Of a DNA stretch of 8,595 nucleotides, positions 1-6,271 are shown in pieces. The notes under the pieces were generated by a model that was not told the origin of the DNA, did no database searches, and saw only the letters and a list, made by a program, of their open reading frames with translations. The translations under genes and the position numbers were made by a program. Numbering within the stretch: position 1 is the stretch's first letter; each line of letters starts with the position of its first letter. Origin of the DNA: an uncultured Flammeovirgaceae bacterium (GTDB taxonomy: Bacteria > Bacteroidota > Bacteroidia > Cytophagales > Cyclobacteriaceae). The DNA lies in NCBI GenBank assembly GCA_946480685.1, contig CAMLLI010000129.1:1-8595 (forward strand), written 5' to 3'.

Positions 1-514
1 CCTGTGCACAGCGTACAATCGCGGCAGAAGGATTATTCAGCTCATGCGCAAGTCCTGCCGATAATTTACCCAGCGCCATCATCTTGTCATCCTGTTGTTG
101 CTGATGCGTGAAGTCACGCACGCGATCGGTCATCGTGTGTACCAGTACTTCGGTAAGTTCCGGATGTTCACGGATGAGTTCTACGAAGTGGCTTTTGTCG
201 AGTGAGTAAATGATGGTGTCTCCAACGGCAGTGCCTTCAGCACCGGCAGCCTTCATGCGCGAGTAGGGCAGCAGGCCGGTGATCTCACCTTTTTCAGCGG
301 TGCCGAAATAACGCATCGTGTTGCCTTGTGCCCGGTATAGATCAACACCGCCTTCCAGAACAATGCGCATGCTTTCAATCGGTTGACCGAGGGCAAAAAG
401 TCTTTCACCGTCTTTGTGTTCCGTTACTGTTCCTTTTTCCGAGAGCCATACCAGGTGACTTTCCGCGAGGTCTTTAAATTCAGGAACTTCCTTCAGTGCC
501 GCGAGAATATTCAT
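1..514 (-). CDS. Cyclic-nucleotide-binding-domain sensor histidine kinase, N-terminal part (3' end off the left edge)
   Basis: The 171 visible codons start at the ATG at 514-512 (MNILAALKEV...) and stay open to the window edge. Residues about 5-125 read as a cNMP-binding (CAP_ED-like) beta-roll. The segment GEITGLLPYSR (76-86) sits where the phosphate-binding cassette lies, with R86 as a possible ligand-phosphate contact. A linker with a short Gln run (138-141) leads into a HisKA H-box, GKLSAGLAHELNNP, in which H157 is the predicted phospho-acceptor. The ATPase domain must lie beyond position 1. Family knowledge: such proteins are cytoplasmic two-component kinases, seen often in Bacteroidota. 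Nothing here proves that the domain binds cAMP, because the cassette departs from the classical form. The gene follows egtD by 42 bases with no visible terminator, so it may share the egtBD transcript. A purine-rich AAAGGAAG lies about a dozen bases before the start. The class is fairly certain; signal and partner are unknown. Confidence 0.88.
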   Translation of the reverse strand, partial: MNILAALKEVPEFKDLAESHLVWLSEKGTVTEHKDGERLFALGQPIESMRIVLEGGVDLYRAQGNTMRYFGTAEKGEITGLLPYSRMKAAGAEGTAVGDTIIYSLDKSHFVELIREHPELTEVLVHTMTDRVRDFTHQQQQDDKMMALGKLSAGLAHELNNPSAAIVRCAQ

Positions 515-556
515 GTAGAAAATATACTTCCTTTCGATTAGAAGTCCGAAAGTAGC

Positions 557-1525
557 TTAGCTTTTTTTACGGAACAGCACATCGGTAAAATAATATTTAC
601 GATCATAGTAATACGCGGTGATTTCCAGTCCCGTACGTGCCGCCAGCTTTTCGATCATAGCCACATCGTATTTCTGTGATACCTCCGTGTGTATGATTTC
701 CCAGCGGTTGAAATGTATAGTCTTGTGCAGCGCTTCTATATGTACATCCTGGTCGTTCATACTTACCAGGTAACTTTTCGTGATGCCGGTTTCCGGATCA
801 TAGTAAGGATAATGCGTAAACTGATCTACCTGGAAATCGGCTCCCAGTTCGCGGTTGAGTCGCACGAGTAAATTCAGGTTGAAGTCACGCGTAATGCCGT
901 GCGGATCATCATACGCAGCCTGCACAAGGCGCGGATCTTTCTTCAGATCAAAACCGATCAGCAGTTGATCGTTCTGTTCCATACTGGCTGCAATAGCGGC
1001 AACAAAATGCTCCGCATCAGCCGGTATAAAATTACCGATGTTCGCACCGAGGAATAAATATACCTTACGGTTATGATCGCGTTCCTGTATCGACACAATC
1101 GCTTCTTCATACGGTTTGTTAACCGATTGAATCAATAGGGAAGGCACTGCGGCCAGTAGCCTTTCCGTTAGCTGATCGAGTACGCTGGCTGATATATCTA
1201 CCGGCATATACTGAAACGTAGTATGCTGTGCGTTGAAATGACGCAACAGTATTTCAGTTTTCAATCCGTCACCGGCACCGAACTCAATCAGGTCAAATAT
1301 ACTTCCATCAGCACTAAAGTGCTGACGAAGACTTTCCTTGTATGTATTCAGAATTTCATACTCGCAGCCGGTTAAATAATATTCCGGCATGCGCATGATC
1401 GCCTGAAAAATTTTATCGCCTGTCTCATCGTAGAAGAGCCAGCTCGGCAAACGTTTCGGATTCTTCTCGAATCCTTCTTCTACGGCTTGTGCTATCGCTG
1501 TATGGTGGTTGTCGATTATCAGCAT
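557..1525 (-). CDS. egtD: L-histidine N-alpha-methyltransferase EgtD (ergothioneine biosynthesis)
   Basis: This 322-residue protein has the length and layout of EgtD, the SAM-dependent enzyme that trimethylates the alpha-amino group of histidine to give hercynine. The family landmarks are all present. FYDETG (31-36) and PEYYLT (47-52) form the N-terminal lid. EFGAGDG (81-87) is the SAM-binding glycine loop, and D110 in the PVDIS segment is the likely ribose or adenine contact. LFLGANIGNF (157-166) carries N165. AAYDDPHG carries Y205, and EVSQKYD (281-287) carries E281 and S283. By recalled correspondence with mycobacterial EgtD, Y32, Y50, N165, Y205, E281 and S283 match the histidine-binding residues, so the enzyme looks catalytically complete. 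The ATG follows the egtB stop after 2 bases (TAA-TT-ATG), which implies translational coupling. The protein has no signal peptide and should be cytosolic. A generic DUF2260-type methyltransferase is the only alternative, and the egtB neighbour argues against it. Confidence 0.95.
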   Translation of the reverse strand: MLIIDNHHTAIAQAVEEGFEKNPKRLPSWLFYDETGDKIFQAIMRMPEYYLTGCEYEILNTYKESLRQHFSADGSIFDLIEFGAGDGLKTEILLRHFNAQHTTFQYMPVDISASVLDQLTERLLAAVPSLLIQSVNKPYEEAIVSIQERDHNRKVYLFLGANIGNFIPADAEHFVAAIAASMEQNDQLLIGFDLKKDPRLVQAAYDDPHGITRDFNLNLLVRLNRELGADFQVDQFTHYPYYDPETGITKSYLVSMNDQDVHIEALHKTIHFNRWEIIHTEVSQKYDVAMIEKLAARTGLEITAYYYDRKYYFTDVLFRKKS

Positions 1526-1527
1526 AA

Positions 1528-2670
1528 TTATTTTTTACAAAGCCGGATGCCGTTGAATTGCCATCGCAGCTGCGGATGAAAAAAGTTACGATAGGTTTTA
1601 CGCGAATGATCAGCCGGTGTTACAACCGATGCTCCGCGCAATACCATTTGATTGATCATGAATTTGCCATTGTACTCACCAACAGCACCGGGTGGTTTTT
1701 TATAGCCGGGATAAGGAAGGTATGCACTGTTGGTATGTTCCCAGCGCTGTTGCCAGCGAAACGTATCGCTCGCTGCTTCCCATTCAAACTCGGTAGGCAG
1801 GCGCATGCCACTCCATTCTGCAAAGGCTGCGGCTTCATAGAAGCTTACGTGCGTTACAGGTTCTGCCGGATTTACTTTTTCAAAACCCGATAACGCATAC
1901 CGGTGCCACACACCATCCTGTTTATACCAGTATAGCGGACTATCCACTTTATGTTCATTTACCCAGGCCCATCCATCGCTGTGCCAGTATAATGGATTCT
2001 TATAGCCGCCATCGTTCATGAAAGCTATATATTCTTCATTGGTGACTAAACTCTTTCGAATATAAAAAGCCGGTAACTGTACATCGTGCACACTGTGCTC
2101 GTTGTCGAACGAAAAATCGGTACCGGTATAGCCTATGGAATATATTCCGGCCTCCATAGCAGCAAAGGTTGAATCAGTTTCAGCAACTGGTGTTTCCTTG
2201 AAATCTTTGCTATAGGGTGGAAACAGCGGATTGTGTCCCAGTATATATTTAATATCGGTATATAATAATTCCTGGTGTTGCTGCTCGTGATTCAAACCCA
2301 GCTCGACAAGCGGTGCTATTGTTTCCGGTGCTGATGAAAGAAACGATGCCATGTGTTCATCAACATACGCCCGGTATTCCAGTATTTCATCCACCGTTGG
2401 TCGCGACATGTTACCGCGATGCAGTCGCAGCACACGTTCGCCCACACTATCGTAATAACTGTTAAACAAAAACGAGTAACGCGGATGAAAGCGTTTGTAC
2501 TCCGGACTATATTTCGACAGGATGAATTCTTCCCAGAACCAGGTGGTATGCGCGAGGTGCCACTTCGGTGGACTAACATCCGAAACGGGTTGTACTACAT
2601 AATCCTCTTTTTGAAGCGGAGCGCAGATTTTTTCAGAGTATTGGCGTATGGCCAGATAGCGATTCTTCAT
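1528..2670 (-). CDS. egtB: Ergothioneine sulfoxide synthase EgtB (non-haem iron, hercynine C-S bond formation)
   Basis: This 380-residue protein has an N-terminal DinB-like helical domain and a C-terminal FGE-sulfatase (formylglycine-enzyme-like) domain, the EgtB architecture. The predicted iron ligands are H41 (in HLAHTTWFWEEF) plus H128 and H132 of the HEQQHQE motif (H-x3-H-x-E). The FGE part starts near residue 175 (GIYSIGYTG) and includes RLPTEFEWE (290-298), SAYLPYPGY (315-323), EYNGKF (332-337) and RNFFHPQLRWQFNGIRL (361-377). EgtB uses O2 and Fe(II) to join a thiol to the imidazole C2 of hercynine as a sulfoxide. NSYYDSVG (Y72, Y73) resembles the paired active-site tyrosines of the cysteine-using Chloracidobacterium enzyme; this resemblance is from memory. 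Two local oddities stand out: WEHT where WEWT is usual, and RGASVVTP where RGGSCATP is common. The protein lacks the methyltransferase domain of OvoA. It is the first gene of the leftward egtBD pair. No clear Shine-Dalgarno precedes the ATG at 2670. Confidence 0.94.
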   Translation of the reverse strand: MKNRYLAIRQYSEKICAPLQKEDYVVQPVSDVSPPKWHLAHTTWFWEEFILSKYSPEYKRFHPRYSFLFNSYYDSVGERVLRLHRGNMSRPTVDEILEYRAYVDEHMASFLSSAPETIAPLVELGLNHEQQHQELLYTDIKYILGHNPLFPPYSKDFKETPVAETDSTFAAMEAGIYSIGYTGTDFSFDNEHSVHDVQLPAFYIRKSLVTNEEYIAFMNDGGYKNPLYWHSDGWAWVNEHKVDSPLYWYKQDGVWHRYALSGFEKVNPAEPVTHVSFYEAAAFAEWSGMRLPTEFEWEAASDTFRWQQRWEHTNSAYLPYPGYKKPPGAVGEYNGKFMINQMVLRGASVVTPADHSRKTYRNFFHPQLRWQFNGIRLCKK

Positions 2671-2769
2671 GCCTTATAACAGAACGATGATCCGGAGTGT
2701 TAATGCTTTTGTAAATTATGATGCCAGCGGGTGAAGTAACGCATTTATTGTGCGGATAGCAATACTTTA

Positions 2770-2783
2770 CGGCAAGGTTGCCG
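2770..2783. repeat. Short perfect inverted repeat in the egtB upstream region
   Basis: CGGCAA-GG-TTGCCG is a perfect dyad with 6-base arms and a 2-base centre, about 100 bases upstream of the egtB ATG. In RNA the innermost A-T pair would open to give a 5-pair GC-rich stem with a 4-base loop. It could be an operator or a leader hairpin, and it could also be chance. No terminator-like T run follows it directly. Confidence 0.35.
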
Positions 2784-2827
2784 GCAGGTTTTGTAGGACG
2801 GTGCTTCCGAAAAAATGTATAGATTAC

Positions 2828-2845
2828 TGCAAACTAAAATTTGCA
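2828..2845. repeat. 18-base dyad (TGCAAA-N6-TTTGCA) upstream of egtB; possible operator
   Basis: TGCAAA and TTTGCA flank a 6-base AT-rich spacer (CTAAAA), giving a perfect dyad about 160 bases upstream of the egtB start. This is the geometry of a helix-turn-helix dimer site. AT-rich DNA produces such dyads by chance fairly often, and no regulator gene is adjacent, so the role is inferred from form and position only. Confidence 0.35.
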
Positions 2846-2968
2846 CAATCTTAATCTGCTCATAATCACCGTTTCACAGCCGCTCGCGAGTTTTACAGCA
2901 TTACATGATGTACATTTCATGGAATCTTTTGTGTCATCATCTTTGTTAAAATTGTTACAATAACCCCG

Positions 2969-3166
2969 ATGAAAAAGAAACGCGATATGAAAGCAACGTA
3001 CTACTCGATTCTTTGCCAGAAATTTGCCATGTATATATCGTCAGAAGATGACAACGATGATCTCTTCCAGTGGCTTTACCAGGACAACAACAACTGGAAG
3101 ATTCTGTTTCAGGCGTGTGCACGTTTTCGGATTTTCAGAATGCCAAGTGCACCGGAAGGAACGTAA
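2969..3166 (+). CDS. Small hypothetical ORF, 65 codons; doubtful gene
   Basis: The ORF opens with an ATG and a lysine-rich start (MKKKRDMKATYYSILCQKF), followed by an acidic stretch (SSEDDNDD, 24-31) and then an aromatic-rich segment (LFQWLYQDNNNWKILFQ). It ends RMPSAPEGT. The codons are a plausible mix and not low-complexity. There is no signal peptide, membrane span or domain that I recognise. A second ATG (codon 7) could also be the start, and no Shine-Dalgarno is visible before either. It stands alone, rightward, 298 bases from the divergent egtB start and 331 bases before acnA. In favour of a real gene: no longer ORF competes for this stretch and the N-terminus looks natural. Against: the length is within reach of chance. 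It may encode a small cytosolic protein, or nothing. Confidence 0.35.
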   Translation: MKKKRDMKATYYSILCQKFAMYISSEDDNDDLFQWLYQDNNNWKILFQACARFRIFRMPSAPEGT

Positions 3167-3221
3167 TGTCGTTTCATCGCTGTGTACATGCTGTGCCAAG
3201 CGAATATAGGTAACGAGGAGA

Positions 3222-3262
3222 ACGTGCTTGCCAACGCGTTGTCGTTGGGGTGGCAGGCGTGT
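3222..3262 (+). ncRNA. Predicted RNA hairpin with bulge in the intergenic gap (possible structured RNA element)
   Basis: Two stems stack. The outer arms, ACGTGCTTG (3222-3230) and CAGGCGTGT (3254-3262), form 9 pairs, three of them G-U wobbles. The inner arms, CCAACG (3231-3236) and CGTTGG (3243-3248), form 6 Watson-Crick pairs closing a CGTTGT loop. A 5-base bulge (3249-3253) interrupts the 3' side. The wobbles would be A-C mismatches in a minus-strand transcript, so the fold favours a rightward RNA. It lies 56 bases after the small ORF and about 235 bases before acnA. No U-tract follows it, so it is not a classical intrinsic terminator. It matches no RNA family I recognise, and the structure was derived by eye only. 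Confidence 0.3.
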
Positions 3263-3429
3263 AAGCATCCGTTGTATATACTATCTGGTTATTATTGATC
3301 CTTGCATCAACAGGGAAATAGCTTCTACAGAAGTCCTTTTATCTGCGATGAGCGAACTTGCCGCTGTGCAGTGCCGTTCATAAGTAAAGTATAATCATTT
3401 TGTTTTATAGTTTGTAAATTAAAACGCAA

Positions 3430-3447
3430 CGGTAAACAGATTTACCG
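3430..3447. repeat. 18-base dyad (CGGTAAA-N4-TTTACCG) just upstream of acnA; possible operator or 5'-UTR hairpin
   Basis: CGGTAAA (3430-3436) and TTTACCG (3441-3447) are perfect 7-base inverted repeats around a CAGA centre. The dyad ends 50 bases before the acnA ATG and just after an AT-rich stretch (3388-3424) that is the likeliest promoter area. It could act as a dimeric regulator site or as a 7-pair stem with a tetraloop in the leader RNA. No known consensus is claimed. Confidence 0.45.
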
Positions 3448-3497
3448 GCTGGCAGGATTTTATACATCATGCGACATTAACTTAATTCGATACGAAC

Positions 3498-6251
3498 ATG
3501 GCAACACAGGATTACTTGAACATTGCAGATTCACTTGAGCTGCAGGGTGGCAGTTATTCATTCTTTAGTCTCCGGAAGTTGCAGGAACAAGGCTATGAAG
3601 TTTCTAAACTTCCGTTTTGTATACAGGTATTGCTGGAGAATGCAATTCGCCATTATGATGATTATGTAGTAACGAAAGATCATGTGAACACACTGTTGCA
3701 ATGGAAGCCGAACCCGGAAGATAAAGAGATACCGTTCATGCCGACACGCGTGCTCATGCAAGACTTTACCGGTGTGCCCGCCATTGTAGATATAGCGTCA
3801 CTGCGCAGCGAGATGGCGCGTAAGGGAAAGAACATTACGCGCATCAATCCGCTGATACCGGTTGACCTGGTGGTGGATCATTCGGTGCAGGTGGATTACT
3901 ATGGAAACAATGATGCGTATAGGCTTAACGTTGACAAGGAGTATGAACGCAACAGCGAGCGCTATCGCTTTTTGAAGTGGGCACAAAATGCTTTTGACAA
4001 TTTTTCGGTGGTGCCACCTGGCATGGGCATTTGTCACCAGGTAAACCTTGAATATTTCTCAACGTGTGTGAGTGAACGTGACGGGTATATATTTCCCGAT
4101 TCACTAGTAGGCACAGACTCGCATACGCCTATGGTGAACGGCCTCGGTATAGTGGCATACGGTGTAGGTGGTATAGAAGCTGAAGCCGCCATGTTAGGAC
4201 AACCGCATTTCTTTACCGTGCCTGAAGTAATCGGACTAAAACTGAAAGGTAAATTACCAGTCGGCAGTACAGCTTCTGACCTGGTACTCACGATTACCAA
4301 TTTACTTCGCAAGACAAAGGTGGTGGGTAAATTTGTGGAGGTGTTTGGTGAAGGACTTGATTCACTATCCGTACCGGATCGCGCCACCATTGGTAATATG
4401 TCGCCCGAGTTTGGTTGTACCATTACGTACTTCCCGATTGACAGTAAAACACTTGAATATCTTGATAAGACGAACCGTCCTGCGCGCGTAGTTGAATTGA
4501 CGGAACGCTATACGAAAGCAAACCTGCTGTGGCGTGAGAACGAAGATGCCATTGCGTATAGCCAGGTAGTTGAACTCGATCTCAGCACCGTGGAACCTTC
4601 CATCTCGGGCCCGAGTCGTCCACAGGATAAAATAAGTTTACGGCAATCGAAAGCGGTTATACATGATATACTTGAAAAAGCATACGCACAGAAACTTGCA
4701 CCGGTATCAGCGCCCACGGTTGGTAAATGGAAAAGTGAAGGCGGAAATATACAGCCTCCCGTTGCAAAAGTAATTGATCACCCCGGTGTACATGAAATCA
4801 GTGTAAACTACCATGGCGAAACGTTCGATCTGCGCGATGGCGCTGTTGTTATAGCAGCCATCACCAGTTGTACCAATACATCTAATCCGGATGTGATGAT
4901 TGGCGCGGGACTGCTGGCGCAAAAAGCATTGGAGAAAGGTCTGAACACAAAACCGTGGGTGAAGACAAGTCTCGCACCCGGTTCGAAAGTAGTAACGGAT
5001 TATTTACAGGAAGCAGGACTGCTGACGAAACTCGAACAATTGAAATTCAACGTTGTTGGGTATGGATGTACTTCATGTATCGGAAACTCCGGACCGTTGC
5101 CCGATCCGATTGCACACGCTATTGTTGATCACGACCTGATGGTCGGTGCTGCACTTTCAAGTAACCGGAATTTTGAAGCGCGCATTCATCCGCTGGTAAA
5201 AATGAATTTCCTCATGTCGCCTTTGCTCGTAGTAGCATATGCCATTGCAGGCCGCATGGATATTGATTTTTATAATGAGCCATTGGGACTTGGTAATAAC
5301 GGACAAGATATATACCTGAAAGATATATGGCCATCGCCTGATGAAATTCATGCTGTGGTGAATCGCGTGGTGCGCAAAGAACATTTCAAAAAGAACTACG
5401 GTGAAATATTCAACGGCAATGAACAATGGGAGAAACTGGAAGCACCTGCCGGTAAAGCCTATAAATGGGATGAGCATTCTACCTATGTGAAAGAAGCCCC
5501 TTTCTTTGTTGATCTCCCGGAGAAAGCGGAGTCGATAAAACCCATTAACCAGGCGCGTGTACTCCTGGCGTTGGGAGACTCGATCACAACCGATCATATA
5601 TCACCTGCAGGTGTATTCAATGAAAAATCTCCGGCCGGTAAATATTTACGAAGCCGCGGTGTGCCCGTGGAAGAGTTTAACTCATACGGTTCGCGCAGGG
5701 GGAATGATGAAGTGATGGTGCGCGGTACATTTGCCAATGTACGCATCAAGAATAAACTCGCATCCCGCGAAGGCGGCTATACTACATTTTTACCAACAGG
5801 CGAAGAGATGTCGGTATACGAAGCTGCCATGAAGTATAAAGAACAAAATATACCACTCATGGTATTGGCCGGTAAAGAATATGGCAGTGGCTCTTCCCGC
5901 GACTGGGCTGCGAAGGGTACATTTCTGCTGGGAATTAAAGCTGTAATTGCCGAGAGCTACGAACGCATACACCGGAGTAACCTGGTGGGTATGGGTGTAT
6001 TACCGCTTCAGTTTAAAGAAGGCGAAAGTTATACCAGTCTCGGACTCACCGGTAAAGAGATTTTGTCGATACCGGAACTGAATGACAATATACAGCCATC
6101 ACAGCTTCTCACCGTGCAGGCTGCAAGCGAGCATGGTGCAACGCGTACCTTCCAGGTTTTGTGCCGACTCGACAGCAAGATTGAAATTGACTACTATCGC
6201 AACAACGGTATTTTGCAGTATATGTTACGGCAGTTACTGATCCGGAATTAA
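3498..6251 (+). CDS. acnA: Aconitate hydratase, AcnA/IRP1 type (TCA cycle)
   Basis: This is a complete 917-residue aconitase, which isomerises citrate to isocitrate through cis-aconitate using a [4Fe-4S] cluster in the cytosol. The length fits the AcnA/IRP1 branch. The N-terminal part has QDFTGVP (88-94) and GTDSHTPMVNG (205-215). The cluster cysteines are C458 in SCTNTS, and C524 and C527 in GYGCTSCIGNSGP. The C-terminal swivel domain shows GDSITTDHISPAG (693-705), SYGSRRGNDEVM (729-740) and KEYGSGSSRDW (793-803). Its S799-S800-R801 matches the catalytic serine/arginine segment. No frameshift or missing key residue was found. The ATG at 3498 begins MATQDYLNIADSL, an expected family start. 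No Shine-Dalgarno is visible (an AT-rich leader precedes it), as is common in Bacteroidota. The gene stands alone, divergent from egtB and convergent with the retropepsin gene. An 18-base dyad upstream may be regulatory. Closely related 2-methylcitrate dehydratases (AcnD) are unlikely without prp genes nearby. Confidence 0.96.
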   Translation: MATQDYLNIADSLELQGGSYSFFSLRKLQEQGYEVSKLPFCIQVLLENAIRHYDDYVVTKDHVNTLLQWKPNPEDKEIPFMPTRVLMQDFTGVPAIVDIASLRSEMARKGKNITRINPLIPVDLVVDHSVQVDYYGNNDAYRLNVDKEYERNSERYRFLKWAQNAFDNFSVVPPGMGICHQVNLEYFSTCVSERDGYIFPDSLVGTDSHTPMVNGLGIVAYGVGGIEAEAAMLGQPHFFTVPEVIGLKLKGKLPVGSTASDLVLTITNLLRKTKVVGKFVEVFGEGLDSLSVPDRATIGNMSPEFGCTITYFPIDSKTLEYLDKTNRPARVVELTERYTKANLLWRENEDAIAYSQVVELDLSTVEPSISGPSRPQDKISLRQSKAVIHDILEKAYAQKLAPVSAPTVGKWKSEGGNIQPPVAKVIDHPGVHEISVNYHGETFDLRDGAVVIAAITSCTNTSNPDVMIGAGLLAQKALEKGLNTKPWVKTSLAPGSKVVTDYLQEAGLLTKLEQLKFNVVGYGCTSCIGNSGPLPDPIAHAIVDHDLMVGAALSSNRNFEARIHPLVKMNFLMSPLLVVAYAIAGRMDIDFYNEPLGLGNNGQDIYLKDIWPSPDEIHAVVNRVVRKEHFKKNYGEIFNGNEQWEKLEAPAGKAYKWDEHSTYVKEAPFFVDLPEKAESIKPINQARVLLALGDSITTDHISPAGVFNEKSPAGKYLRSRGVPVEEFNSYGSRRGNDEVMVRGTFANVRIKNKLASREGGYTTFLPTGEEMSVYEAAMKYKEQNIPLMVLAGKEYGSGSSRDWAAKGTFLLGIKAVIAESYERIHRSNLVGMGVLPLQFKEGESYTSLGLTGKEILSIPELNDNIQPSQLLTVQAASEHGATRTFQVLCRLDSKIEIDYYRNNGILQYMLRQLLIRN

Positions 6252-6271
6252 CCTATAGCTATACCGGGTGG

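Larger units (their letters stand above)
2671..3497. other. Intergenic region between divergent egtB and acnA; mostly no recognisable gene
   Basis: About 0.83 kb separates the two divergent genes. It holds one weak 65-codon ORF, three short perfect dyads and one longer hairpin, listed separately. The promoters of egtB (leftward) and acnA (rightward) must lie here. I looked for the Bacteroidota form (TTG near -33, TAnnTTTG near -7) and found only near-misses, such as TATAGTTTG at 3406-3414 with no well-placed TTG upstream, so no promoter is called. No tRNA cloverleaf, direct-repeat array or transposon end was seen. Confidence 0.7.

Noticed and set aside
3041..3268. Leftward 75-codon ORF opposite the small rightward ORF
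   Set aside because: Its translation is arginine/histidine- and valine-rich, with no natural start context, typical of a reverse-strand shadow.
3321..3340. CTTCT-AC-AGAAG dyad followed by a CCTTTT stretch, as a terminator
   Set aside because: Five pairs with a 2-base centre and a broken T run are too weak, and no confident gene ends just upstream.
3391..3414. acnA promoter built on TATAAT at 3390-3395 or TATAGTTTG at 3406-3414
   Set aside because: Neither has a properly spaced upstream element, and the second has the wrong spacing between TA and TTTG, so it is not called as a feature.
4034..4423. Leftward 129-codon ORF within acnA
   Set aside because: It is antisense to conserved aconitase sequence; the serine/proline/threonine-rich translation is a shadow product.
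6254..6263. TATAGCTATA palindrome between the convergent acnA and retropepsin stops, as a bidirectional terminator
   Set aside because: It is short, AT-rich, without a loop or T run, so it would not make a stable terminator hairpin.
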